NCBI GenBank assembly: GCA_017999915.1
Contig: JAGNKX010000001.1
Span: 434,001-498,000, forward strand
From: Spirochaetota bacterium
Lineage (GTDB): Bacteria > Spirochaetota > UBA4802 > UBA5550
Length of the DNA stretch: 64,000 nt
Direction: 5' to 3'
Positions 15,612 to 24,595 of the stretch are shown one piece after another (within the stretch, counting starts at the first letter, position 1; each line of letters starts with the position of its first letter). The translations under genes were made by a program, and so were the position numbers. The notes under the pieces were generated by a model. The model worked only from the letters and a program-made list of their open reading frames with translations. It was not told where the DNA came from and did not search any database.

Positions 15612-18248
15612 TTATTTCCTGGCGACCATGTCCCGGGCAATGGCGACTGCTTTTGCAACCGCGTCGGCCAGACCCTCTGGCGATTTACCCCCCGCCTGGG
15701 CCATATCCTTGCGACCGCCGCCGCCGCCGCCCACCAGCTGCGCCGCTTCCTTTATGATCTTCCCGCAGTCTATCCCTTTTTTCACCGCATTGTTCGTCGC
15801 CGCGAACAAGAGCAGGGCCTTGTCGTTATTATTCGATCCGAAGAGGACAACGGCGTTCTGTTCCTTTTCCCTGATGGCGTCGGACAGGTTCCGCAGCTCT
15901 TCCGCTTCCATGCCATTGAAGGTCCGGGACACGATGGTCACGCCATCGAGCGATTCCGCGCTGGCCAGTATCGAGTCCAGGCCGGTCGACAGGGAATCCT
16001 TCTTAAGTTTTTCAAGTTCTTTTTCGAGCATCCTTGACCGCTTTACGATCTCATCGACCTTTTTTACAAGGGCCGATTCGGTGACGTTCACCAGATTGGC
16101 CAGGGCCGATACCGTTTCCTCCTGGCTATTGTACCGGTCGAGGACCCCCCTGAGGGTCGCTGCCTCGATGCGGCGCATGCCGGCTCCGGGCGAGGCCTCG
16201 CGGAGTATCTTGAAGAGACCGATCTGGCCGGTCACTGCCGCGTGGGTGCCTCCGCAGAGCTCCTTGCTGTAATCGCCGACGGACACGACCCTGACCGTGT
16301 CCTCGTATTTCTCGTCAAAGACGGCCATGGCGCCGGTCTTGACCGCATCCTGGTAGTTCATGACCGTCGTGGTTACGGGTATGTTTTCCCATATTTTCCG
16401 GTTCACCATTTCTTCAACTTTTTTCAGCTCGTCGCCGGTCAGGGCGTTAAAGTGAGAAAAATCAAAGCGCATCCTGTCAGGGGACACCAGGGATCCCGCC
16501 TGCTTCACATGGACACCCAGCACCGACCGGAGGGCGGCATGGAGGAGGTGCGTGACCGTGTGATTGGCCCGTATCAGGTTCCTGTTCACGATGTCATAGG
16601 CCGCGGTGACCCTATCACCCTTTTTAAATTCCCCTTTGACGACTTCACCGACATGGGTGGTCGTTTTATTGTTCTTCTTCGTGTCCTCGACCCGGAACAC
16701 CGCCCCGGTCAAGGATGTTATCAGGCCGATATCCCCCACCTGGCCTCCGGATTCGCCGTAGAAGGGGGTCTCCTGCAGCACCAAGAGTCCCCTGGAACCT
16801 TCACCAAGGCGGTCAATGGCGGCAGCGCCGTCATGGAGCAGCTCCACGGTCGTGGACACGGTCTCAGAGTCGTAACCCCGGAAGACTGTATCAGGAGCGG
16901 TTTTGCCGATCTCCTCGCAGGCTTCGTCAAGGCTGCCTGACGCGGCCTTCCAGCTCTGCTTACCCCTTTCACGCTGCTTTACCATCTCATCTTCATAGCC
17001 CTTGACGTCCACGTCAAGGCCGCGCTCCATTGCCATCTCCCTGGTCATCTCCAGGGGGAATCCGAAGGTGTCATGGAGGATGAACGCGTCGCTCCCCGAC
17101 ACTATTTTTTCCCTGTTTTTCGAGCAGGTCTTCATTATCTCTTCGAGGCGGTCCATGCCGTTCTCGAGGGTTTCCAGGAAGCGCCTCTCCTCGGATTCTA
17201 TGACCTTTTTCACATTGACCGAGGATTCCTTGATCTCGGGATAAAAGTCTCCCATGATGCCGACGATCGGATCTACCACGGCGTATATGAAGGGCTCCGC
17301 GATGCCGAGCTGGCGGGTGAAGCGCATGGCGCGCCGGAGGATGCGCCGCAGCACATAGCCCCTGCCGTCATTGGAGGGATAAACCCCATCCGACACGGCG
17401 AAGGTAATGGCCCTGGCGTGCTCGGCGATGATGTTCACCGGAACCTTTTTGTCGTCCCGGTAGTCGATCTTTGCCCGGTCGCATACGAATTTGGTGATGC
17501 TGATGAACTCGTCTGTCTCGAAGACCGAATCGACGTTCTGCACCAGCGCGGCCAGACGCTCAAGGCCCATGCCGGTATCGATACCGGGCCTGGGCAGGGG
17601 TTTCAGGTTCCCCGCCGCGTCCTGGTTGTACTGGTTGAAGACCAGGTTCCAGTATTCCAGGAAACGCTCGCACTCGCATCCTGGCTTGCAGTCCGGTTTG
17701 CCGCAGCCGTAGGCCTCGCCCCTGTCTATGTAGAGCTCGGAGCAGGGACCGCAGGCCCCGGTGTCCCCGGCGGGTCCCCAGAAGTTATCCGCCTTGCCGA
17801 GGCGCACGATTTTTTTCTCCGGTATGCCGATATTCTTGTTCCACAACGCGAATGCCTCGTCATCGTCCTGGTAGATGGACACCCAGATCCTGTCCGTGGG
17901 AAAGCCGATCACCTTCGTCGAATAATCCCAGGCAAACTCGATTGCTTCTTTTTTAAAATAATCGCCGAAGGAAAAGTTGCCGAGCATCTCGAAAAAGGTC
18001 AGGTGCCGCTTGGTTTTGCCGACGTTCTCCAGATCGCTGGTGCGGAGGCATTTCTGCACCGACGAGGCCCTGGTGTATTCCAGGTCCACCGTACCGGCGA
18101 ACATGGGCTTAAACTGGACCATGCCGGCCGTGGTGAAGAGGAGGGTCGGGTCATCCTTGGGGAGAAGGGAGCTGGAAGGGACGATCCGGTGACCCCGTTC
18201 CCGAAAAAAATCAATGAAGGACTTCCGCAGATCCATTACCGTAAGCAT
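15612..18248 (-). CDS. alaS: Alanyl-tRNA synthetase
   Basis: Charges tRNA-Ala. The full 878-residue architecture is present: class II catalytic core at the N-terminus (FTTAGMVQFKPMF, KRHLTFFEMLGNFSFGDYF), the tRNA-recognition and editing domains with zinc ligands in NHTVTHLLHAAL and CGGTH, and the C-terminal Gly-rich oligomerisation domain with GGGGGGRKDMAQAGG. Two start codons (18248 and 18236) are possible; the first has AGGCGGTG upstream. The long open frame on the opposite strand is a shadow. Own terminator downstream. Confidence 0.97.
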   Translation of the reverse strand: MLTVMDLRKSFIDFFRERGHRIVPSSSLLPKDDPTLLFTTAGMVQFKPMFAGTVDLEYTRASSVQKCLRTSDLENVGKTKRHLTFFEMLGNFSFGDYFKKEAIEFAWDYSTKVIGFPTDRIWVSIYQDDDEAFALWNKNIGIPEKKIVRLGKADNFWGPAGDTGACGPCSELYIDRGEAYGCGKPDCKPGCECERFLEYWNLVFNQYNQDAAGNLKPLPRPGIDTGMGLERLAALVQNVDSVFETDEFISITKFVCDRAKIDYRDDKKVPVNIIAEHARAITFAVSDGVYPSNDGRGYVLRRILRRAMRFTRQLGIAEPFIYAVVDPIVGIMGDFYPEIKESSVNVKKVIESEERRFLETLENGMDRLEEIMKTCSKNREKIVSGSDAFILHDTFGFPLEMTREMAMERGLDVDVKGYEDEMVKQRERGKQSWKAASGSLDEACEEIGKTAPDTVFRGYDSETVSTTVELLHDGAAAIDRLGEGSRGLLVLQETPFYGESGGQVGDIGLITSLTGAVFRVEDTKKNNKTTTHVGEVVKGEFKKGDRVTAAYDIVNRNLIRANHTVTHLLHAALRSVLGVHVKQAGSLVSPDRMRFDFSHFNALTGDELKKVEEMVNRKIWENIPVTTTVMNYQDAVKTGAMAVFDEKYEDTVRVVSVGDYSKELCGGTHAAVTGQIGLFKILREASPGAGMRRIEAATLRGVLDRYNSQEETVSALANLVNVTESALVKKVDEIVKRSRMLEKELEKLKKDSLSTGLDSILASAESLDGVTIVSRTFNGMEAEELRNLSDAIREKEQNAVVLFGSNNNDKALLLFAATNNAVKKGIDCGKIIKEAAQLVGGGGGGRKDMAQAGGKSPEGLADAVAKAVAIARDMVARK

Positions 18249-18421
18249 GTCGCACCGCCTGTTATGATCCTCTCAAAACGAGGTATTGTGGCAATTTCTA
18301 GGCACCCTGCCATATTTTTCAAGGAAATATTAATACCCCGGATAAACCATGAACGATATTCATTCACTAGTTTTGGAAAGTGACTTTACAAAATAGTGGC
18401 TCCGGGCAGATGATATCTGCC

Positions 18422-19144
18422 ATGCACCTGAAGCGTATAATATTACAGCCCGCTAACTATCCGACCAATGACCAGTATCCTTTTAACCTTGAGCTTTTCC
18501 GGGTCACTGATTCAATTGAATTTACAAAGCCCGTGGTATTTTTTGTGGGTGAAAACGGCAGCGGAAAATCGACCCTGCTCCGGGCCATAGCCACGAAATG
18601 CGGCATACACATATGGGAGGGAATGGAGCGGACCAGGGCACACTACAACAGGTATGAAAAGGACCTTCATAAATATATCAGCGCCGAGTGGGTGGACAAG
18701 CCGGTGCCGGGGTCATTCTTCGCGTCTGAGATATTCCGGAATTTTGCAGTGAACCTTGATGAATGGGCCTCCATGTCGCCTGCCACGCTGGAGTATTTCG
18801 GGGGAAAATCTCTTCTCGAGCAGTCCCACGGCCAGTGCCACATGTCTTTCTTTAAAAACCGATTCCAGATAAAGGGGCTCTATCTCCTGGACGAGCCGGA
18901 AAACGCCCTCTCCCCGAAACGGCAGATTGAGCTCTTGCAGCTCCTCGATCAGATGGGCCGGCTGGGTCATGCCCAGTTCATAATAGCGACCCATTCGCCG
19001 ATCCTCCTTGCCCTTCAGGGATCGGAGATATTCAGCTTTGACCGTGCCCCCATACATACGATCGATTATGAAGACACCGATCACTACCGCATCTACAAGT
19101 CCTTCATAAACGACAGGAAATCCATGTTCGAAGGACTGAAATGA
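18422..19144 (+). CDS. Predicted AAA ATPase (COG3910-like)
   Basis: A soluble ABC/SMC-type ATPase of about 240 residues. Walker A GENGSGKSTLL lies at about residues 44-54, Walker B is in LYLLDEPENALSP, and the switch His is in IIATHSPILL. These match the small stand-alone predicted ATPase family of COG3910. Cellular role is unknown. The start at 18422 (MHLKRIIL) matches the family; the frame is open to 18380 and no candidate has a good ribosome-binding site. It converges on the lipoprotein gene with 3 bases between stops. Confidence 0.85.
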   Translation: MHLKRIILQPANYPTNDQYPFNLELFRVTDSIEFTKPVVFFVGENGSGKSTLLRAIATKCGIHIWEGMERTRAHYNRYEKDLHKYISAEWVDKPVPGSFFASEIFRNFAVNLDEWASMSPATLEYFGGKSLLEQSHGQCHMSFFKNRFQIKGLYLLDEPENALSPKRQIELLQLLDQMGRLGHAQFIIATHSPILLALQGSEIFSFDRAPIHTIDYEDTDHYRIYKSFINDRKSMFEGLK

Positions 19145-19147
19145 AGG

Positions 19148-19672
19148 TTACCGTATAATAGCGTTAATCACCCCGTTTTCGATTGTAAGACAGTCGGTAG
19201 TGCCAGAACCGTTACACAGAACCCCTGAGAACGTAGCTTTCATGATTGTGCCGGTTCCGCTCCATGCTGAGATATTGAGCCTGAAGTCATTGTTTACCGT
19301 ATAATTTGCATTCATTGTATAGGCGGTATTCGCCCTTGTGTAGGAAAAGTAGCTTGTTGCGCTTTCCAGATACTCGGAACCTGCCGCCGGAGAGGTCAAT
19401 GAAATGGTTACCGTATGGATCCCCGCGGAGTCTGAGGCGGTAAAAACGCCGGTGTAGGCGTTGCCCGACGATGTCAATTCCGATGTCATATTCAGTACCT
19501 TAAATTCAGGGGCGGTCGATAATCCGCCGATTATGGCAAAGCTCATGTATGATGATGAAAAGCCGCTCGTCAAGGTGAACAGGCTTGTTGCGTCAATCTT
19601 GGACTCTTCATCCGTACAGCGTAAAACAATAACAGTCGAAAGACAGATCAAAATGCATAACAATTTTTTCAT
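19148..19672 (-). CDS. Lipoprotein of unknown function
   Basis: A 174-residue protein with a short signal (MKKLLCILICLSTVIVLRC). The Cys at residue 19 fits the relaxed spirochaetal lipobox, so lipidation is likely. The mature part is rich in Ser, Thr and Ala and predicted beta-rich, resembling an adhesin-like or Ig-like fold without recognisable motifs. Two late Cys (VLCNGSGTTDC) may form a disulphide. The ribosome-binding site GGGGGGAG is strong. Convergent with the ATPase gene. Confidence 0.8.
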   Translation of the reverse strand: MKKLLCILICLSTVIVLRCTDEESKIDATSLFTLTSGFSSSYMSFAIIGGLSTAPEFKVLNMTSELTSSGNAYTGVFTASDSAGIHTVTISLTSPAAGSEYLESATSYFSYTRANTAYTMNANYTVNNDFRLNISAWSGTGTIMKATFSGVLCNGSGTTDCLTIENGVINAIIR

Positions 19673-19866
19673 AACTCCCCCCCTTCACGCGCTGATGCAT
19701 GCATCATTAAAATAGTTAATTAATATAAGCAGGAAAACTGACTCGTCAGATTTTGCAATACTTACCTACGCATACCAGGATTACAAGAAAAAATGTAGTT
19801 AATAATGAAAAAAAGTCCGGTTAGACGGCGATCGACATTGGCAACCAATATGCTAGTGACCGATAA

Positions 19867-20496
19867 TCACTCCCTATCCTCATTCTCCTTGAGTATCCTT
19901 TCCGTCACGGTTCTCACCATTTCGGTGTCGAAACCCCTACTGTGAAGAAAATAAGAGAGCTTGGCGATGCTGTTTTTTTTATCCTTTACCGCCGCATACT
20001 TTTTTTGGGCAATGGCGTACAAGGCTTCAGGATCGGTGTGGATGGTTTCGGTTTCTTTAAGGGCATGGTTTATTATCTGCCGGGAAATCCCCTTCTTCTG
20101 CAATTCCCTCGCCAAAAGCTGCTTCCCCACCAGCTTTTTTCTTAGTTTATTTTCGATATATCGCGCGGCGTAATCCGCGTCATCAATATACCCGGCTCTC
20201 GTGATGGCGTTGACGATCTCGCGGATAATGTCACGGTCGAATTTTTTTTTACCCAGATACCTCTCCATTTCCAGCGCCGACCGTGGGCAGATGGCAAGGT
20301 AATTCAGCGCCATGGCTTTGCACCGGTAGCGCTGTGATTCAACTGACAACTGAGCATATTCCGTTGCGTCAATGGACCTTCCTGTCTCCAGACCGTACAG
20401 GCCGGTCACCGCGAGGGGTATTTTCAATAGCTCCCCGTTATCCAGTTCCAGGGTGACACAGTCATTGCCGTGCCTTATCTTACTGATTGTAATCAT
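19867..20496 (-). CDS. recX: Regulatory protein RecX
   Basis: RecX inhibits or modulates RecA filament activity. The sequence shows the RecX three-helix repeats: LNYLAICPRSALEMERYLGKK, then AGYIDDADYAARYIENKLR, then KLSYFLHSRGFDTEMVRTV. The 209-residue length is normal. recA is not adjacent. It is separated from the leftward rplM-rpsI transcript by a terminator, so it should have its own promoter. Confidence 0.9.
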   Translation of the reverse strand: MITISKIRHGNDCVTLELDNGELLKIPLAVTGLYGLETGRSIDATEYAQLSVESQRYRCKAMALNYLAICPRSALEMERYLGKKKFDRDIIREIVNAITRAGYIDDADYAARYIENKLRKKLVGKQLLARELQKKGISRQIINHALKETETIHTDPEALYAIAQKKYAAVKDKKNSIAKLSYFLHSRGFDTEMVRTVTERILKENEDRE

Positions 20497-20514
20497 CCAT
20501 TGACCTGTATAAAC

Positions 20515-20545
20515 AAAAAGAGGATGCTGCCGAGCATCCTCTTTT
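20515..20545 (-). terminator. Terminator of rplM-rpsI
   Basis: A perfect 14-bp stem (AAAAAGAGGATGCT paired with AGCATCCTCTTTTT) around a GCCG loop. It sits 21 bases beyond the rpsI stop. Confidence 0.93.
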
Positions 20546-20565
20546 TCGCAATATATCTGCTTGAA

Positions 20566-20955
20566 TTAACGTTTCGAGAACTGGAACCGCTTCCGCGCTT
20601 TTTTCTGTCCCGGCTTCTTCCGCTCAACTTCCCTGGAATCCCGGGTGAGAAACCCGCCTTCCCTGAGCTGCTTGCGCAGTTTTTCATCGGTCTGAACGAG
20701 GCACCGCGCGATACCCATCTTGACCGCCCCGGCCTGGCCGGACCAACCGCCGCCGTCTACGATGGCCAATACGTCGTATTTGCCGAGCAATCCCACGTGC
20801 TCCATGGGCTGGCGAACGATAAGCTCCAGCGTTTTCCGCCTGAAATACTCGCTTATTGGCTGTTTGTTGATCACCATGTTTCCGGAACCGGGGGCAAGCC
20901 AGACCCTGGCAACGGATGTTTTTCTTCTTCCGGTAGCATAATAACGGTTAGACAT
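20566..20955 (-). CDS. rpsI: Small ribosomal subunit protein uS9
   Basis: Ribosomal protein S9 of 129 residues. It opens with [20 protein letters not shown] and ends with the family's basic tail [12 protein letters not shown], which reaches the P-site tRNA. The start at 20955 has GAGGAG five bases upstream; an upstream frame extension to 20976 would overlap rplM and is rejected. It follows rplM by 10 bases, as in most bacteria. Confidence 0.98.
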   Translation of the reverse strand: MSNRYYATGRRKTSVARVWLAPGSGNMVINKQPISEYFRRKTLELIVRQPMEHVGLLGKYDVLAIVDGGGWSGQAGAVKMGIARCLVQTDEKLRKQLREGGFLTRDSREVERKKPGQKKARKRFQFSKR

Positions 20956-20965
20956 AACGACTCCT

Positions 20966-21406
20966 CTATATATCAAGTGGTTCCGGTTTCTGAGCCTGGT
21001 GCGGATGCTCTGAGCCGGTATAAACTTTCAGGTTGCCGAAAATCTTTCGTCCCATCCTGCTTTTCGGGAGCATGAGCCGTACGGCATGTTCGATGACGAA
21101 TTCAGGCTGTTCCTTCCGGATCTTCTTGATGTTCACGAACTTTATGCCGCCGGGATACTGGGAATGCCTGAAGTATTCCTTATCCTCATCCTTGGAACCG
21201 GTCATGACGACCTTCTCGGCATTGATGATAATGACGTTGTCGCCCATGTCAAGATTGGGGGTGAAGGTCGGCTTGTTCTTTCCCCGCAGGATCTTGGCAA
21301 CCTCGGAGGCAAGCCTTCCGAGGATTTTGCCATTGGCGTCGATAATATACCATTTTTTGTCTATTTCAGACGCCTTCATGGAATATGTTTTTTGAATTCC
21401 TTTCAT
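20966..21406 (-). CDS. rplM: Large ribosomal subunit protein uL13
   Basis: Ribosomal protein L13, 146 residues, with the conserved [17 protein letters not shown] start, [12 protein letters not shown] in the middle, and the [20 protein letters not shown] motif near the end. First gene of the rplM-rpsI operon. A short N-terminal extension ([16 protein letters not shown]) is common in this family. Confidence 0.98.
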   Translation of the reverse strand: MKGIQKTYSMKASEIDKKWYIIDANGKILGRLASEVAKILRGKNKPTFTPNLDMGDNVIIINAEKVVMTGSKDEDKEYFRHSQYPGGIKFVNIKKIRKEQPEFVIEHAVRLMLPKSRMGRKIFGNLKVYTGSEHPHQAQKPEPLDI

Positions 21407-21475
21407 ATCAGTCTCGTACTGTTATAGTAAGATAATATTTTTCCGCAATCAGTAAAAATTAATCGGAAGGTTTAA

Positions 21476-21501
21476 ATTATATACAGCCCCTTTTCTGTCA
21501 A
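21476..21501 (-). promoter_or_regulatory. Candidate promoter of rplM-rpsI
   Basis: On the minus strand TTGACA (21501-21496) and TATAAT (21481-21476) are both consensus but only 14 bases apart. A TTATTG three bases earlier would give a 17-base spacer. About 70 bases before the rplM start. Confidence 0.45.
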
Positions 21502-21643
21502 TAAAAATTATTATTAATTTTGATATTAATTTGAATAGTTTCTTCTTAAATTTAATTATAATACATGATTTAAAGAACAGAATATAGCATCATACGGTCA
21601 AATCCATATACAATATGACGTATTCTGAATTCCTAAAAATAAT

Positions 21644-21673
21644 TTGACTATTTGAATAAATTCTTTTTATATT
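21644..21673 (+). promoter_or_regulatory. Candidate promoter of the FlgT/LPP20-like lipoprotein gene
   Basis: TTGACT (21644-21649) and TATATT (21668-21673), spaced 18 bases, in AT-rich DNA 38 bases before the ATG at 21711. The rest of the 304-base gap between the divergent genes is AT-rich without other features. Confidence 0.55.
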
Positions 21674-21710
21674 AACCATTGCACTCAATCACCATCAAAG
21701 GAGTAACCTG

Positions 21711-22970
21711 ATGAAAAAGGCCTTCATATTTATTTTTTGCTTTGTATTCCTGCTCGGATTTGTCTCCTGCGGGACGGCAAAAAACGTAAAAGACAACAAA
21801 TCGGACGATTTTTCAATGGATGAAAAATCCGAGAAGATGGCCCCCACCAGAGACAGGGCCGAAGGCGTTGCGGCCATATTTGATAACGACAAAGCCCTGG
21901 CCCGGGACCGCGCCATCAACGACGCCCGCAACAAGCTGGTCGAGAAGGTCATGGGCACCACGGTATCCGGGGAAAGCGCGGTGAAGGACTTTGAGCTCGT
22001 GAAAATGCTGATCGAGTCGAAATCGTACGGCCTGGTAAAAAAAGAGAAGATCGTCAGCGAAAAAGCTGAAAGCGACCTCTACCGTGTCGAGATTGAGGGC
22101 ACCGTCGAACCGGCTGTCGTCGAGGACGCCGTCGAGGACGCCCTGAACCGCTACGGCAAACCCAAATTCATGATCCTCATCAGCGAGACATTCGAGGGCA
22201 GAATGAACCAGCCCGGTTTCACCGAAACGGAAATTCTCATGCAGGAGCGCATGGGACAGGCCGGCTTCCAGTTCGTCGACATCCAGATCGTTCAGGACAT
22301 GATGAAACGCCAGTACGGACGCATGGCCAAGGCCATGAACGGCCAGGTCACTGAAGACGTCCAGAACATGCTGCTGAACGATGTCGGCGCCGAGGTCATC
22401 ATCATCGGCACCGCCCAGACCAAGGACCAGTCGCAGGCGCTGAGGGAATACTCTAAAAACATGAAATCCAAGTCGGCCATCGTGCGCCTGAAAGCGATCG
22501 ACGTCTACTCGGGCAGAATACTGGCCACGACCAGCAAGGACGCTCCGGGCGTTCACATCCAGTCCGATACCGCGTCGAAGAAGGCCATCGAGAACGTCAT
22601 CAAGAGGATCCTCGGCGGCAAGGATGAGGATACCGGAAAGTCGAAACCGGGTCCCTTCATGGACGACATTATCAAGCAGTTCGTCAAATCCGCCACCCAC
22701 CGCCAGATCAACATCTACCTGAGCGGTCTCGATTACAACGGAATGAGAAAATTCAGGGAAGAAGTATCGAACAGGATCCGCGGCGTCCAGCAGGTGCTGG
22801 AAAAAGGACGGATGGGCCAGGTAGCCCGGATCGAGATCTACTTTGCCGGGACCACCACGGAATTTGTCGACGAGCTCAAATCCAAGGCGAGCAAGCTCGG
22901 CTTTGATTTCGAGATCCCCGACACCTTCCCGAACAAGGTCACCATCCAGGCAAAACTCCTGAATAAATGA
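21711..22970 (+). CDS. Lipoprotein with LPP20/FlgT-like N-terminal domain
   Basis: A 419-residue protein with a signal peptide and lipobox Cys (LLGFVSCGT, Cys at about residue 20). The segment DRAEGVAAIFDNDKALARDR through AINDARNKLVEKVMGTTVSG is typical of the LPP20/FlgT_N fold, which is found in outer-membrane lipoproteins and in a flagellar basal-body T-ring protein. The later part (ILISETFEG..., then DVGAEVIIIGTAQTKD) resembles the curli-assembly/LpoB-like periplasmic fold. A flagellar role would suit a spirochaete but is inference. Flanked by its own promoter candidate and a strong terminator, so monocistronic. Confidence 0.85.
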   Translation: MKKAFIFIFCFVFLLGFVSCGTAKNVKDNKSDDFSMDEKSEKMAPTRDRAEGVAAIFDNDKALARDRAINDARNKLVEKVMGTTVSGESAVKDFELVKMLIESKSYGLVKKEKIVSEKAESDLYRVEIEGTVEPAVVEDAVEDALNRYGKPKFMILISETFEGRMNQPGFTETEILMQERMGQAGFQFVDIQIVQDMMKRQYGRMAKAMNGQVTEDVQNMLLNDVGAEVIIIGTAQTKDQSQALREYSKNMKSKSAIVRLKAIDVYSGRILATTSKDAPGVHIQSDTASKKAIENVIKRILGGKDEDTGKSKPGPFMDDIIKQFVKSATHRQINIYLSGLDYNGMRKFREEVSNRIRGVQQVLEKGRMGQVARIEIYFAGTTTEFVDELKSKASKLGFDFEIPDTFPNKVTIQAKLLNK

Positions 22971-22994
22971 TGCACGACAACATCATTGCTCAGC

Positions 22995-23026
22995 AAAAAA
23001 GGCCGTCAGATCGACGGCCTTTTTTA
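22995..23026 (+). terminator. Rho-independent terminator
   Basis: GGCCGTC/GACGGCC stem extended by an A-run and T-run, with an AGATC loop, 25 bases past the lipoprotein stop. Confidence 0.92.
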
Positions 23027-23235
23027 TTATCAAAACTGCTTTCGAACATATGCTGTCTCGAGGAACATCTTTGATGATTTATTGGTATTGGGATTTAAGT
23101 TATAATCTGAAAATTGTTGACATATTGACCTATAGATGGGAGAATTCATTAATAACAACCAGCGGTTCTCTCACCATGTCTTAGAACCTATCCGCCGGAT
23201 GCGCGGCGCATCAATTAACTATCGGGAGCATCCTT

Positions 23236-23769
23236 ATGAAAAAAAGAAAAAACTATCTGATAGACAAAAAGTTTCAGTTCCGCGCCACCTTTATCATTAT
23301 CGGCCTTTCAACCGCCATTATCTCTGTAATAATAATTTTCATCTCAATCATTGCTGTTTTCAATAACACAAAAATTAAAGAAATCATAGGCGCCGAGGAC
23401 AACATCGTGCAGTTTTTGGCCACGAAACCGGATAACGTTGACACCCGCTACTACAACGATGTGCTGAAAGACATCGCCAAAAAGCATAACACCAACACGA
23501 AAGACATGAACGATATCATCTTTAATAACCAGATTCTGCTCATGGTCACATTGCTGATAGCGCTGCTCGGTGAATGCCTGCTCTCCATGAAGCTCATCAG
23601 GTTGACCCACAGGATATCGGGACCCATTTATGTCATGAGCAATTATATACGGTCCATTATCGATGGCAAGAAACCCGAGATCCGCAATTTAAGAAAAGAC
23701 GACGAGCTCCAGGAATTCCACCGGCTGTTTAAAGAGATGGTTGACACAATGGAAAAGGGAAAAAAGTAA
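23236..23769 (+). CDS. Membrane protein with a HAMP-like domain and no output domain
   Basis: A 177-residue protein with two membrane helices (about residues 17-42 and 97-118) that flank a ~55-residue extracytoplasmic loop. It ends in a HAMP-like segment (ISGPIYVMSNYIRSI...KDDELQEF). HAMP domains normally pass a signal from membrane to a kinase, cyclase or methyl-accepting domain. Here the protein stops right after it, so it is either a stand-alone regulator or acts through a partner. GGGAG lies 7 bases before the ATG. The TPR gene starts 7 bases downstream, so the two form an operon. Confidence 0.82.
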   Translation: MKKRKNYLIDKKFQFRATFIIIGLSTAIISVIIIFISIIAVFNNTKIKEIIGAEDNIVQFLATKPDNVDTRYYNDVLKDIAKKHNTNTKDMNDIIFNNQILLMVTLLIALLGECLLSMKLIRLTHRISGPIYVMSNYIRSIIDGKKPEIRNLRKDDELQEFHRLFKEMVDTMEKGKK

Positions 23770-23776
23770 TATAACT

Positions 23777-24529
23777 ATGAACAAAACCATACCAATACTG
23801 GCAACAATCATCTTTATGACGGCCTCAGCTGCAACGGGTCCTTCTTTGAACGCCAAAACTGATCCAAACGTTCAAAAGATGTTCGACCGTGGCAAGGGAT
23901 ACTATATGAGCACCGATTATTCGATGGCGATCCATTATTTCAGGGGCGCCCTCGCCCTGGACCCGAAGCATTTTGATTCCCTGCATTACATGGGCGGCGC
24001 CCTTTATCATACCGGCGATTCTCAGGGCGCCATCGAATACTACACGAAAGCCCTCGAGGTAAATCCAAATTCATATTACACTTTCTATAAACGGGGCCAG
24101 ACCAAATACTATGAGAAAAGGGTGGCCGAGGCAGTGGATGATTACTCAAAGGCTCTGACGATAAAAAGGGATTTTTTGGAATCACTCTATGCCCGCGGGC
24201 TGGCCTATATCGACCTCGGGGAGCAGCAGAAGGCCATTGACGATTTTTTATTGTACCTCCTTGCCGATCCCGGCAACTACAAGGTCTGGTATCTAAAAGG
24301 GTTCGCCCTATACAAAAAAGGGGAAAAGGACGCTGCGTTGAAGGATTTTAACCGGGCCAAATCATTGTCGAGAACCCAGCTTCCCAATTACGCCGACGAT
24401 ATCAATCCTTTCTCGGTGCATTACAAGGAAAAGATTGCGGCCAAAGAAAAGAACAAGGAGAAACAGAAAGATTTCAAGAAGGAGGAAAAGGTTAAGGGTA
24501 AATCAGACGAGCGATCCAAGTCGTTTTGA
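23777..24529 (+). CDS. Exported TPR protein
   Basis: A 250-residue protein with an N-terminal signal sequence. About five tetratricopeptide repeats follow (roughly residues 30-200, for example AIHYFRGALALDPKHFDSL and AIEYYTKALEVNPNSYYTF). A Lys/Glu-rich tail closes the protein. TPRs serve protein-protein contact, so it is probably a periplasmic scaffold. The start at 23777 gives the signal peptide; the longer frame from 23741 overlaps the upstream gene. Its coupling to the HAMP-only membrane protein suggests the two work together. Confidence 0.85.
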   Translation: MNKTIPILATIIFMTASAATGPSLNAKTDPNVQKMFDRGKGYYMSTDYSMAIHYFRGALALDPKHFDSLHYMGGALYHTGDSQGAIEYYTKALEVNPNSYYTFYKRGQTKYYEKRVAEAVDDYSKALTIKRDFLESLYARGLAYIDLGEQQKAIDDFLLYLLADPGNYKVWYLKGFALYKKGEKDAALKDFNRAKSLSRTQLPNYADDINPFSVHYKEKIAAKEKNKEKQKDFKKEEKVKGKSDERSKSF

Positions 24530-24595
24530 TCAAATCCCTGCCGCCTCGACATCCCGGAGCAGAGCTCCTGGATGTGCGCACGCCGCGATGAATAA

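Noticed and set aside
17073-18383. 436-codon open frame opposite alaS
   Set aside because: Entirely antisense to a certain gene, with no ribosome-binding site or recognisable domain.
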